A stretch of DNA of 64,000 nucleotides from Streptomyces sp. DvalAA-43. Lineage in GTDB: Bacteria > Actinomycetota > Actinomycetes > Streptomycetales > Streptomycetaceae. A program made the translations under genes and the position numbers. Of this stretch, positions 15,749 through 24,674 are shown one piece after another. Where the stretch lies: NCBI RefSeq assembly GCF_900091725.1, contig NZ_FMBW01000071.1, forward strand, positions 496,001-560,000, written 5' to 3'. The notes below the pieces were generated by a model that had not been told where the DNA came from, made no database searches, and was given only the letters and a program-made list of their open reading frames with translations. Position 1 is the first letter of the stretch, and every line of letters begins with the position of its first letter.

Positions 15749-15775
15749 CAACGGATCCTACGGGGGATGCATTCC
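15749..15775 (-). promoter_or_regulatory. SigR-type promoter of trxBA
   Basis: On the minus strand GGAAT (15775-15771) is followed after exactly 18 bases by GTTG (15752-15749), matching the established SigR consensus GGAAT-N18-GTT. It lies 76 bp upstream of the trxB start. trxBA is a known SigR target in Streptomyces coelicolor. Use of this copy is inferred from the match. Confidence 0.85.
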
Positions 15776-15807
15776 CCGTAGTGCCGAGGCGGCGTCCGGC
15801 ACGATTC

Positions 15808-16770
15808 TCAGGGGCGTGCGTAGGTGCGGGTCAGCAGAAGTTCACCCTTGCCCGTGGGCTGCTTCTGGACGCAGGACGCGTCGACGACGTACGCCTGGAC
15901 GCGGGTCGCGTCGGACGGGTGCGGGAGGATGACGAGGAAGGCATCCGTGCCTTGGTAGGTGCCTTCCTCCACTGCGAGGGCCGCGGCATTGCGCCCGGTG
16001 CCCTGCTCCACACAGGGCGGGACGGACACGGTGGGTGCGCGCAAGGGCGTCTGGGGCGATTCGGATCCGGCAGAGGTGCTCTTGGGCGTCGATTGCGCCC
16101 CGGTGGACGGCGTCTGCTCCTCGGCCTCCATACCGTCCGCCGACTTCGATGGCTTCGAACCGGTGCTCAGAAGAAGCGTGTGTACCCGGTCCTCAAGCGT
16201 GGACCCCGAGAACGTTCCTCCGCCGTTCTCCCCGGCGCTGGAACTGCGGTCCGCTGCCTTGAGGCTCCCGGAGTTCTGGGACGGCTGGATGCTCTGCAGT
16301 AGGAAGACGCTCACACCGACCACGGCCGCGCCGAGAGCGGCTCCGAGCACGGCTGTGCGACGGCGGCGCCGGAGCGGTCGGCGGCCGCGGCCGGGACCGG
16401 TGGTCGCTCGGGGGCGCCCTGCGGGACGGTCCGAGGGGCTGGGCTCTGCCTTCGGCTTCTCCGCTGCGGGTGGTTCTGTTTCACGTGAAACATGCAGCGA
16501 GCCGGAAGGTGGCGTGGTGCCGAGAGCCGCTTCGGCGGCGAGTGCGGCGTCGATACGATCCACGATGCCGTCCGGCATGTGCTGCGGCATGGGTACGGTG
16601 CCGAGCAGCTCGCGGATCTCCATGAGAGAGGCATGGACCTCACCGCAGAGTGCGCAGCCGTCCACATGGCCGCGCACCTCTGCCGCACGCGACGAGGGGA
16701 GCAGTCCCTCCGCCAGGTCGGAGATCTCCGTGACATCCGGATGCTGGGTCGTGTCGGTCGTTGATGTCAT
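15808..16770 (-). CDS. Anti-sigma factor (zinc-finger type) for SigM
   Basis: A 320-residue membrane anti-sigma factor. The N-terminal ZAS-type motif H-x3-C-x2-C appears as HVDGCALC (~35-42), followed by the helix that usually holds the sigma factor. A basic stretch precedes one membrane helix (TAVLGAALGAAVVGVSVFLL, ~145-165), and the C-terminal half is exported and low complexity before a conserved end. It overlaps the sigM stop by four bases (ATGA), so the pair is co-translated. The pairing matches sigM-rsmA-trxB-trxA in Mycobacterium tuberculosis. parS site 4 lies in its coding sequence. Confidence 0.88.
   Translation of the reverse strand: MTSTTDTTQHPDVTEISDLAEGLLPSSRAAEVRGHVDGCALCGEVHASLMEIRELLGTVPMPQHMPDGIVDRIDAALAAEAALGTTPPSGSLHVSRETEPPAAEKPKAEPSPSDRPAGRPRATTGPGRGRRPLRRRRRTAVLGAALGAAVVGVSVFLLQSIQPSQNSGSLKAADRSSSAGENGGGTFSGSTLEDRVHTLLLSTGSKPSKSADGMEAEEQTPSTGAQSTPKSTSAGSESPQTPLRAPTVSVPPCVEQGTGRNAAALAVEEGTYQGTDAFLVILPHPSDATRVQAYVVDASCVQKQPTGKGELLLTRTYARP
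16478..16491. other. parS: parS site 4 (inside the anti-sigma gene)
   Basis: Perfect GTTTCACGTGAAAC, read on the minus strand within Leu-His-Val-Ser-Arg-Glu-Thr between the zinc-finger domain and the membrane helix, a variable linker. Confidence 0.95.
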
Positions 16771-17471
16771 GTGCGCCCACCTCCGCCCTTCACTGCAGCA
16801 GGATCGCTTGTGTCCGTATCTCTCGGCCCCGATGGCGGTGGGACGGATGTACGCGGCGTCCGGTTCCTTGTGGCCGTCTCGTCGGCTCCCGCGACCTCGC
16901 TGCGCAGATGAGTGAGCAGCGGCGCCAGCCGGGCCCGCCCCCGCGAACAGCGGCTCTTCACGGTGCCTGTCGGTACGTCGAGGATGCGTGCTGCCTCGGC
17001 CACGGGGTAGCCCTGCATGTCCACGAGGACGAGTGCGGCCCGCTGCTCGGCGGGGAGCGTGGTCAGTGCGGCCAGCAACTCGCGGTGGAGATCCTTGCGT
17101 TCGGCCGGTGCTTCCGCGGATTCATGCGGTTCGAGGAGCTGCTCGAACCGTTCCGTGTCGTCGACCGGTGCGGTCCTGCGCGTGGCGGCCTTGCGGACCC
17201 GGTCGAGGCAGGCGTTGACCGTGATGCGGTGCAGCCAGGTGGTGACGGCGGACTGACCGCGGAAGGTGTGGGCTGCCCGGAAGGCGGAGACAAGGGCGTC
17301 CTGGACGGCGTCCGCGGCCTCCTCGCGGTCTCCCAGGGTCCGTATCGCCACGGCCCACAGCCGGTCGCGGTGGCGCCGTACGAGCTCACCGAAGGCGTCC
17401 GGTTCACCGGCCACATGGCGAGCGAGGAGGTCTGAGTCGCTAGAGTCGGGTTCTAAGGAATCAGCAACCAC
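16767..17471 (-). CDS. sigM: ECF sigma factor SigM
   Basis: Group IV sigma factor, 234 residues. Region 2 (~15-80) contains the core-binding and -10 recognition stretch ADAVQDALVSAFRAAHTFRGQSAVTTWLHRITVNACLD (split at HTF). Region 4 (~135-185) contains LPAEQRAALVLVDMQGYPVAEAA and VPTGTVKSRCSRGRARL, the -35 binding helix. The C-terminal ~45 residues are an unstructured Thr/Pro/Ser tail. It is held inactive by the downstream membrane anti-sigma factor. The GTG start was chosen for the standard length. Confidence 0.93.
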   Translation of the reverse strand: MVADSLEPDSSDSDLLARHVAGEPDAFGELVRRHRDRLWAVAIRTLGDREEAADAVQDALVSAFRAAHTFRGQSAVTTWLHRITVNACLDRVRKAATRRTAPVDDTERFEQLLEPHESAEAPAERKDLHRELLAALTTLPAEQRAALVLVDMQGYPVAEAARILDVPTGTVKSRCSRGRARLAPLLTHLRSEVAGADETATRNRTPRTSVPPPSGPRDTDTSDPAAVKGGGGRT

Positions 17472-17624
17472 GCGCTACCCCTAAATGCCTAAAAGTAACC
17501 TTGGCCTCGGGCTTTCGCGAAGTGGGTCGTCCAAGGCTTGATCAGGAAAGCGGAAAGTGCCCCTGATCGGAAGACTCCGTGGTCAGGTGGGCTTGGCCAA
17601 GCAGCCCCCCGGTGGCGTGTGCTG

Positions 17625-17756
17625 TCAGGCGGCCCCCGTGATGAGGGTGACGCCGTGGCCGAGGGCCTTGAGCCGACGGGCGAGGCCGCGGCTCTTGCGG
17701 CCCGGGTCGAGGTTGTGGGTGTGGAAGTCGGCGCCGATACCGAGGCTGAACACCAT
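17625..17756 (-). pseudogene. Transposase C-terminal fragment (minus strand)
   Basis: A 43-codon stretch reading SLGIGADFHTHNLDPG, then an Arg/Lys-rich helix and LKALGHGVTL before a stop. This resembles the C-terminal tails of several actinobacterial transposases. Upstream of it the frame soon loses any transposase character. It is a scrap of a minus-strand insertion sequence. The family is not certain. Confidence 0.4.
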
Positions 17757-17772
17757 ACCAATGACTGCTGGC

Positions 17773-18133
17773 AGGCACGTTTTCGCCGGAGCTGGTGGAC
17801 CCGGTGGTCGCTGAGTGCCGCCGTTCTGGCCTGCGCACTCGGCTGGCGAGGGGTTATCTGTTGCTGGCCGACCGTGGGTTCACCGGGGTGGAGCTGTGGC
17901 GGGCGGGCTCGGCCGACGGTGCGGACCTGCTGTGGCGGTTTCGCTCGCATCAGATCCTGCCGGCGCGCGAGGAACTTCCCGACAGCTCTTACCTGTCGGA
18001 GATCGTCGTCGCGAAGGACTGTAAGCGCGCCGACCCCACGCCCGTGCGGGTCGGGTCGTCGAGCACGCACTTCCCGGCAGAGGCTTTACCGAACAGGATC
18101 TCCCCTACCAACAGAAAGGGCCGAGTGCGATGA
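17773..18133 (+). pseudogene. Internally deleted IS4-like transposase remnant
   Basis: The plus frame reads FSPELVDPVVAECRRSGLR, typical of the N-terminal region of IS4-type transposases, and then passes directly to YLLLADRGFTGVELWRAG and the LLWRFRSHQILPAREELP stretch that belongs around the second catalytic Asp (LADRGF). About 150 residues that normally separate these parts are missing, but the frame is kept. The C-terminal part is lost and replaced by unrelated sequence containing a rare TTA codon. It is a dead insertion sequence. Confidence 0.7.
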
Positions 18134-18148
18134 CCCGCGAGCAGGTAG

Positions 18149-19870
18149 TCAGCCCATGAATTTAACATCGGCGATGCCTTGTTTGTAGCCTGCGCCGCTG
18201 TAGCGATCGGCGGGTGAATTCGGCATGTCGGTAAGCCATACGAGAACGAACCGGGTCTTTACCGGGTTCTTCGTCTGCAGTTTCGCTTCTGTGCCGGCCG
18301 TCTCGGTCGTTGCGATTTTCTTCATCGACGTCAGCGGCGTCGATGAGTTGAGGGAGTCGGTCGCGTAGAGCGAGGCGGTGGTGTGATCACCACCGAATTG
18401 AAGTCTTATGGAGGCTGACGAGATGAACTGAGCAGAATTGAGTTCATAAACGATGCCGACGCCCTGTTTGAAGGGAGCCAATTTGGGGCCGTCTATGAAG
18501 CTCTTGGACCGCCAGTACGTCGCGCTGTCGCCGTCATACGTCAAGTGGACGTCGTCGGGGTGCTGTGCCTTTCCATCCGGAAAGTACTCGACCGCGTCCT
18601 TGACCGTGAGTAGTTGGCCTGTGGGCGCTTTCTTGCCGTCGTCACCGATCTTCGGGTCGGTCGGGGTGCTGTCCCCGGGCTCGGAGCCCTTGGTGTGGTC
18701 GAGGATCGCCTCGGCGAGCTGCCAGCTGCCGAGGCCCAGCGCGGCGATGAGCAGGGCGGACACGGCCCACTTGAGGACCTTGCCAGTGCGGCTCTGGAGC
18801 GGTGCCGGAGGCATGGCGATCGTGGGCGGTGCGGCGACGGGCCCGGCCGGCGGACGTCCGTAGGAACCCTGCTGGTAGGTCGTGCGCTGGTACTCGGGGG
18901 GCGCCGTGAAGGCGGGCTCCGGAGGACGGATGCGGGGCATCGCGGCAACGGCCTTCGCCAGCTCGTCCGGTGTGGTGCACGGCTGCTCCTGCCGGGAGGC
19001 GGTGGCGCCGTCGTTGGCGAGTGCGCGCATGGCGAGCTCGGAAAGGCCGCGATGGACGCCGGCCCGCACCTGGTCGGGGGCGATCAGCCCCACTCCCTTG
19101 GGCAGCCCGGCCAGGCCGTACGCATCGCTCTCGTACGGCCAGCGCTGGGTCAGCGCGGCGTAGAGCAGGGCGCCGATCGCCTCGGTGTCCGCTCGCTGGG
19201 GGCTGTCGGCGGTGATACCGCGCAGGGCGGCGTTCACCGCGAGGCCGCGGATCCTGTACTGCCCGGTCGAGCTCCGCAGCACCGCCCCCGGAGTGAGCCT
19301 CAGATGGGCGAGGCCTTCCCGGTGGGCTGCCGCCATGGCCTGGGAGATCTGGCTGACGAGCTGGTACGCGTCGTGCGCGTCCATCGGCCCCGAGGCCAGC
19401 AGAGAGGTGAGCTCGGTGGCGTCGGGGAGCCATTCGTGGACGACGTAGACGAGGTCGTCCTCCTCCACCGCGTCGAGGACCTGCACGAAGCGTGGGTCAC
19501 CGAGCAGCGCGGAGGAGCGGGCCGCGGCCAGCACGGAGCGGGCACGCGGATGGTCGGCGGGCAGCAGGTGGACGCCCACCGCGCGGCGCAGTTTCTCGTC
19601 GACGGCCCGCCAGCTGCTGAAGCCGTCCAGGCGGGTGACGCACTCCTCCAGCCGGTAGCGTCTGGCGAGTTTGTGCCCGCTGTGTAGGTCAGGGGTCGGC
19701 AGGGTGGCCTCGGAACCGATGTGTTCACCACCCGTGTCCTGCGGCTTCGTGCCTGTGGTGTCCTGGGCTTCTGCCGTCCCGTCGGTCGTGGCCTCGTCCG
19801 CCTTGGCGGCCAGCGGTTCATCACCGCTGTTGTCGGCCACGTCGACGGCAGCCGTGCTACGTTCCGCCAC
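18149..19870 (-). CDS. Membrane pseudokinase linked to MurJ
   Basis: A 573-residue protein. An acidic N-terminus (~1-60) precedes a kinase-like domain (~65-310) that lacks the catalytic residues: the HRD loop reads HLRLTPGAVL and the DFG position reads RGLAVN, so catalysis is unlikely. A Pro-rich linker (~315-365), one membrane helix (~367-386, WAVSALLIAALGLGSWQLAE) and an exported C-terminal discoidin-like sugar-binding domain (~430-573) follow. In mycobacteria a pseudokinase is fused to MurJ and recruits FhaA; here it is a separate gene just downstream of murJ. A role in controlling lipid II flipping is inferred from that. Confidence 0.87.
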   Translation of the reverse strand: MAERSTAAVDVADNSGDEPLAAKADEATTDGTAEAQDTTGTKPQDTGGEHIGSEATLPTPDLHSGHKLARRYRLEECVTRLDGFSSWRAVDEKLRRAVGVHLLPADHPRARSVLAAARSSALLGDPRFVQVLDAVEEDDLVYVVHEWLPDATELTSLLASGPMDAHDAYQLVSQISQAMAAAHREGLAHLRLTPGAVLRSSTGQYRIRGLAVNAALRGITADSPQRADTEAIGALLYAALTQRWPYESDAYGLAGLPKGVGLIAPDQVRAGVHRGLSELAMRALANDGATASRQEQPCTTPDELAKAVAAMPRIRPPEPAFTAPPEYQRTTYQQGSYGRPPAGPVAAPPTIAMPPAPLQSRTGKVLKWAVSALLIAALGLGSWQLAEAILDHTKGSEPGDSTPTDPKIGDDGKKAPTGQLLTVKDAVEYFPDGKAQHPDDVHLTYDGDSATYWRSKSFIDGPKLAPFKQGVGIVYELNSAQFISSASIRLQFGGDHTTASLYATDSLNSSTPLTSMKKIATTETAGTEAKLQTKNPVKTRFVLVWLTDMPNSPADRYSGAGYKQGIADVKFMG

Positions 19871-19997
19871 CGTCGTTCCTGCCTCCCCATCCGTTGCGCG
19901 ATGCCAGCCAGCTCTGCACAGTCACGCCAATTGTGCCCACACTCCGGCGCTATGCACGACACGCAAGGGGTGGTGATGGTTGTGCGGCCGAGGATCC

Positions 19998-22157
19998 TCA
20001 GCGTCCGAGTCGTCCTCGGACCATGCCGACCATGCCGTTGATCTCCTCGATCCGCATCCGCTTGGCGGCGACGAAGAAGACCCCCAGGAGAACGGCTCCG
20101 CCGCAGATCAGAGCGGTGAGCGAACCGAAGGCGCCCTCGCCGAGACCCAGAAGTACGGCAAAGCCCACGCCGCCGCCGAGGACCGCTGCGGGGATCGCGG
20201 CCAGGCAGAGCCGGGCGTAGGTGCGGACGACGTGGGAGCCGTCCAGATCGCCGCCCAGGCGGTTGCGCAGCCGCCGCCAGGCGATGCCCACGCCGACGGC
20301 GTAGGCGAGCCCGTACGAGGCTGCCATGCCCACCACGGCCCAGCGGGCGGGCAGCACCACGTAGCAGAGGGCCGAGGCCGCCGCGTTGACCGCGGCGACG
20401 ATGACCGTGTTGTAGAAGGGCGTGCGGGTGTCCTCGTAGGCGTAGAAGCCGCGCAGCACGACGTACTGCACGGAGTACGGGATCAGGCCGAGACCGAAGG
20501 CCATGAGGATGAAGCCCATGGAGCGGGCGGCCTCGGTGCCCGCGGAGGCGTACAGGAGGGTGCACATCGGCAGGCCGAGTGCGAGGAAGGCGAAGGCCAC
20601 CGGCACGATGGCGACGGCCGAGTTCCGCAGCCCCTGGGAGATGTCGTCGCGGACGGCGCCCGGGTCGTCGTCGTGGGCGGCGCGGGAGATGCGGGGCAGC
20701 AGGGCCGCCATGACGGAGACGGTGATGATCGCCTGCGGCATGCCCCAGATGAGCTGGGCGTTGGAGTAGGCGAGGAAGCCGGTGCCGTCCTTGCCGGACA
20801 GCTTGCCCGCCGATGTCGCGAGCTGGGTGACGACGATCACACCTGCCTGGTTGGCCAGCACGAACAGAACGGTCCACTTGGCCAGCTTGATCGTCTTGCC
20901 GAGCCCGTGTCCCTTCCAGTCGAAGCGCGGGCGGAAACGGAAACCGGCCTCGCGCAGGTACGGGATCATGGCCAGGGCCTGGACGACCAGACCGAGCAGC
21001 GTGCCGATGCCCAGCAGCCGGACGCCCTCCGGCGGAATGGTCTGGACGCCCATCTGGGACTCGGCGGACGTTCCGTAGACCCAGATGAACATGCCGAACG
21101 TGAAGATCATGACGATGTTGTTGAGGACCGGGGTCCACATCATCGCGCCGAACTTGCCGCGGGCATTGAGGATCTGGCCCATGACGACGTGCACGCCCAT
21201 GAAGAAGATGGTCGGCAGGCAGTACCGGGCGAAGGTCACGGCGACGCTGTTGGCCGCCGCGTCCTCGGCGATCGTCGGCGACATCATGTGGATCAGCCAC
21301 GGAGCGGCGAAGACCGCGAGTGCGACGATCACGCCGAGCGCGACCATGACGAGCGTCAGGAGCCGGTTGGCGTAGGCCTCGCCGCCGTCCTCGTCGTCCT
21401 TCATGGACCGGACGAGCTGAGGCACGAAGACCGAGTTCAGGCCGCCGCCCACGGTGAGGATGTAGATCATCGTGGGCAGCGTGTAGGCGATCGTGAAGCT
21501 GTCGCCCAGCAGTGCCGCACCGAGCGCGGCGGTGATCACGAGGCTGCGGACGAATCCGGTGAGGCGGGACACGAGCGTGCCGGCCGCCATCAGCGCGCTG
21601 GACTTCAGTATCCCGGAGGCCCGGCCGCCGGACTTGGGCGGAGCGGGCGCCGGGGCAGGCTCGGGCTCCGCGGGGACGGGGGCGGACCCTGCCGGGCCCT
21701 CCTGGTCCCGGAAGAGGTGCGCGAAGGCATCCGGCTGCTCGTCGTCCTGGGAGGCCTGGCTGACGAGGTCGTCCACCCCGACGAACTGGGTGGTCGCCGG
21801 GGTGTCGCCGTACGGCAGGTGCCGCGACGGGCCGTCTGGCTCGGGCGGCGGTGTCTGCGCCCAGATACGCGGATCGGGCGGGTACTGGGCCGCGGCCGGC
21901 TGCTGGTAGAGCGGCTGGGGCTGCTGGTACGTGCCCGGGGGCGGTGGCGGGTGCGCGGCCCGGTCGTACAGCGCCTCGGCCACCGGGTCCTGGACCGACA
22001 GGTCCTGGGCGAGGTAGGGATCGCGGTCGTAGGCGTCCTGGAGGTACGGATCGGGCGTCGGCGGAACCTGACCGGGCCCCGGTGGCATCGGGGGCCCGCC
22101 GGAAGACCCGGCTCCGCCCGCACCCTGACCGCGGTCACCGTCGTACGGCGCGTTCAT
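19998..22157 (-). CDS. murJ: Lipid II flippase MurJ (MviN)
   Basis: Polytopic MOP-superfamily flippase that moves lipid II across the membrane for peptidoglycan synthesis. The product has 719 residues. A cytoplasmic Pro/Tyr/Gln-rich N-terminal region (~1-185) is followed by about 14 membrane helices starting at SSALMAAGTLVSRLTGFVRS, with conserved Arg in that first helix. The final helices precede a short basic tail. The pseudokinase gene follows 127 bp downstream and the DUF6049 gene lies upstream, an arrangement conserved in actinobacteria. Confidence 0.94.
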   Translation of the reverse strand: MNAPYDGDRGQGAGGAGSSGGPPMPPGPGQVPPTPDPYLQDAYDRDPYLAQDLSVQDPVAEALYDRAAHPPPPPGTYQQPQPLYQQPAAAQYPPDPRIWAQTPPPEPDGPSRHLPYGDTPATTQFVGVDDLVSQASQDDEQPDAFAHLFRDQEGPAGSAPVPAEPEPAPAPAPPKSGGRASGILKSSALMAAGTLVSRLTGFVRSLVITAALGAALLGDSFTIAYTLPTMIYILTVGGGLNSVFVPQLVRSMKDDEDGGEAYANRLLTLVMVALGVIVALAVFAAPWLIHMMSPTIAEDAAANSVAVTFARYCLPTIFFMGVHVVMGQILNARGKFGAMMWTPVLNNIVMIFTFGMFIWVYGTSAESQMGVQTIPPEGVRLLGIGTLLGLVVQALAMIPYLREAGFRFRPRFDWKGHGLGKTIKLAKWTVLFVLANQAGVIVVTQLATSAGKLSGKDGTGFLAYSNAQLIWGMPQAIITVSVMAALLPRISRAAHDDDPGAVRDDISQGLRNSAVAIVPVAFAFLALGLPMCTLLYASAGTEAARSMGFILMAFGLGLIPYSVQYVVLRGFYAYEDTRTPFYNTVIVAAVNAAASALCYVVLPARWAVVGMAASYGLAYAVGVGIAWRRLRNRLGGDLDGSHVVRTYARLCLAAIPAAVLGGGVGFAVLLGLGEGAFGSLTALICGGAVLLGVFFVAAKRMRIEEINGMVGMVRGRLGR

Positions 22158-22206
22158 CGAAACCCCACCTCATCGTCCCCGGCCGACCGGCCACGACAGA
22201 CATCGC

Positions 22207-24492
22207 TCAACGTTCCACTTTCTCACCCGGGGCCGACGGCTCCCCGCTTTCCGGCCCGGTGTCCGGAGTCGGGTCACTCGGCTGCCCGGGTTCACCGCCG
22301 TCGTCGCCGGTCGCGCCGCCCGCGTTGGCGCGCTTGCGATGGGTGTACATCCTGATGCCCGCGAGGACGAGGAGCAGCAGTCCGCCCGCGATGACCAGCA
22401 GCACGGTCGGGGTGAGCTCGGAGACCTTCACGGTGAAGGTCATCTCGTCGCCGTACGGCGTGCCGTCCTCCGTGTAGAGCTGCGCCGTCATCTGCACCTG
22501 GCCGTTGACGTTGGCCGCCGCGTCGAACTTCACGGACTGGCTGTGGCCGGCGCCGATCCGGATCGGCTGCTCCGCCACGGCCCCGCCGTCGTTCAGCTTG
22601 AGGCGCGTCGCGTTCTCCGACTTCAGCCGGAGGACGAGATGGTCCACGCCCTGCAACAGCCTGTTCTGCACGGTCACCGGGATGGTGGCGCTGCGGCCGG
22701 AGAGGGTGACGTCCGACTTCGAGATGAGCTGGACCTCGTTGATGAGGTCCTGGAGATATGTGCGGACCGAGTCCCGGTACTGCTGGGCCTCCAGCGGGCG
22801 GCCTCGCCATGACGTCGACATGGAGCGGTTGAGCGCGTTGCCGAAGGGGGTCACCACCCGCTCGGTCTGGGTGAGGATGACCTGGAAGTTGTTCAGCGAG
22901 ACCTGGGTGGACTTGATGTCCTGGAAGGCCTGGGTGGGCAGCTCCTGGCCGCGGAGCTTCCTCGGGTACTGGGAGGTCCCGGGGACGCCGGTTGTCGCGT
23001 CCGCGTCGGGCTTCGCCCCGGCCGCTTCCACCAGCCCGAGGGGCTGTGTCCAGCGTCCGTCGTCGAGACCGTGCAGGGCGCGGGCCATCGACTGGGCCTG
23101 GGCCACGGTGGGCGTCCGCTGCGGTGCGACGACGATGCTCCGCTCCGCGTCCGTGTCCTGCGCGGTCAGGGCGAGCGTCTGAGCGAGGAACTTCTGCACG
23201 GCGAGGGTGGAGTTCCCGGCCTTCGACATGTCGCCCTGGAAGGCCGTGGAGAGCCGGGCGTCGGCGACGACCGCGGTGGTGCCCCCGCCGATCGGCCGGG
23301 CGGCGGTCGGCGTGTACGGCAGATTGCCGGTCTCCTGGAGGCTGTCGCTGCGGGCGATCACCTTGTGGGCACCGGCCGAGGTGGCGACATCGACGATCGA
23401 CGGGTCGATCGCCCCGTCGACGGGCCAGGCGAAGTCGGTCGACGGCTTCACATGGAGGATGGTCTGCACCGTGGAGCCGGCCACCTCGGTGGCGGTCTGC
23501 AAATGGCTGAGGGTGCCGGAGACGTTCTTGCCGCGGTGCGCGATGGACGCCAGATCGGGGTCGGCGAACGGCAGCGCGACGACCTTCCCGTCCGACACCG
23601 CGGCCTCAAGAGCGGTGAGCCACTTCTTGGCGACGGCCTGGTTCGTCCCCGCGACGGTGGTGTCGCCGGACTTGACGCGGTAGTTCCCCGTCATCGCATC
23701 CACGCTGGCCAGCAGATCCGGGTCGACCACCCAGGTCACCGGCAGCTGGCTGCCCAGTGAGACCAGCTGTTCGAGCCGTCCGCCCGTAGCCAGCTCGGCG
23801 GCCAGGTCGTCGTCCGCGAACACGGGCGTCTGCTGATCGTCGGTGCCCGTCTCGGCGGTGACATGGGCCGATGCGATCAGCGGCCAGAGATAGGTGACCT
23901 TCGTCCTGGAGTCACGCTCCTCTTCCTGCCAGGGCAGGAAGGTGCGCTCGATCCCCAGCACCTGGGGGTACGGGGCCCGGGAGGTCTGCCCCGAGAGCGA
24001 GACACCGAGCTGGTAGACGCCGTCGTCGCCGAGGCCCAGCTTGCCGACCGGGACGGACAGCGTGAAGTCCTGGCTGATCCCGGTGGGGAGTTTCGCGATC
24101 TTCACCGTGTACTTGCCGCCGAGCGCGGCGGGGTCGCTGCCGAGCGCGTATCCGGTGCGCCTGGCGGCGGTGTCGATCTCCGTCCTGCCCAGGAGCTTCG
24201 GGCCCACCCGCAGGTCGACCGTGGCCGCCTTGATGGTGTCCCTGCCCCTGTTGGTGACAGTGCCGGAGACGGTCAGGGTGTCCCCCTTGACCGGCGCGCT
24301 CGGGGACAGCGTGTTCAGGGACACATCGACCGTCCCGGAGCCGGTGTGTGCCTTGCCGGTGCCGGCCTGCGCGGCCGGAACGGCCAGCAGCGCCGCGACG
24401 AGCGGCGCCCCGATGATCAGGGCGGCTGTGCGCCGCAGCCACCGGCGGGCAGGAGAGGGACCGATCCCCTGAATGTCTGCCGCCTCGGCCAC
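22207..24492 (-). CDS. DUF6049 family exported membrane-anchored protein
   Basis: A 761-residue protein with an N-terminal signal segment (AALIIGAPLVAALLAVPAAQA, split around VAA, ~30-43), a long extracellular part with Ig-like beta stretches (KGDTLTVSGTVTNRGRDTI, ~65-83), a polysaccharide-deacetylase-like central region, and a C-terminal membrane helix (VLLVIAGGLLLLVLAGIRMY, ~708-727) with a basic cytoplasmic tail. It sits 49 bp upstream of murJ in the same direction, so the two are probably co-transcribed. A cell-envelope role is inferred. No enzymatic activity is established. Confidence 0.87.
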   Translation of the reverse strand: MAEAADIQGIGPSPARRWLRRTAALIIGAPLVAALLAVPAAQAGTGKAHTGSGTVDVSLNTLSPSAPVKGDTLTVSGTVTNRGRDTIKAATVDLRVGPKLLGRTEIDTAARRTGYALGSDPAALGGKYTVKIAKLPTGISQDFTLSVPVGKLGLGDDGVYQLGVSLSGQTSRAPYPQVLGIERTFLPWQEEERDSRTKVTYLWPLIASAHVTAETGTDDQQTPVFADDDLAAELATGGRLEQLVSLGSQLPVTWVVDPDLLASVDAMTGNYRVKSGDTTVAGTNQAVAKKWLTALEAAVSDGKVVALPFADPDLASIAHRGKNVSGTLSHLQTATEVAGSTVQTILHVKPSTDFAWPVDGAIDPSIVDVATSAGAHKVIARSDSLQETGNLPYTPTAARPIGGGTTAVVADARLSTAFQGDMSKAGNSTLAVQKFLAQTLALTAQDTDAERSIVVAPQRTPTVAQAQSMARALHGLDDGRWTQPLGLVEAAGAKPDADATTGVPGTSQYPRKLRGQELPTQAFQDIKSTQVSLNNFQVILTQTERVVTPFGNALNRSMSTSWRGRPLEAQQYRDSVRTYLQDLINEVQLISKSDVTLSGRSATIPVTVQNRLLQGVDHLVLRLKSENATRLKLNDGGAVAEQPIRIGAGHSQSVKFDAAANVNGQVQMTAQLYTEDGTPYGDEMTFTVKVSELTPTVLLVIAGGLLLLVLAGIRMYTHRKRANAGGATGDDGGEPGQPSDPTPDTGPESGEPSAPGEKVER

Positions 24493-24674
24493 GCGCTTAC
24501 CCGTCCCTCGTCGTCGTCAGCTGGTGTCGATGGTTGTCGGTTGTTGCGTCCACGCATGGTAACGATGTGCGCGGGTGCCAAGTGCTGGGGAGTTCGCTAC
24601 ATGATCGGAAGAGTCTTGCAGGCGGGACGAATCCAGGGCGACCGGACCGGTCCAGGCACGTACCCTTTTCAGTT
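24493..24674. promoter_or_regulatory. Divergent promoter region, DUF6049/cca
   Basis: The 182-bp gap between the divergent DUF6049-murJ unit and cca must hold both promoters. No clear operator or hairpin was recognised. Confidence 0.4.
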
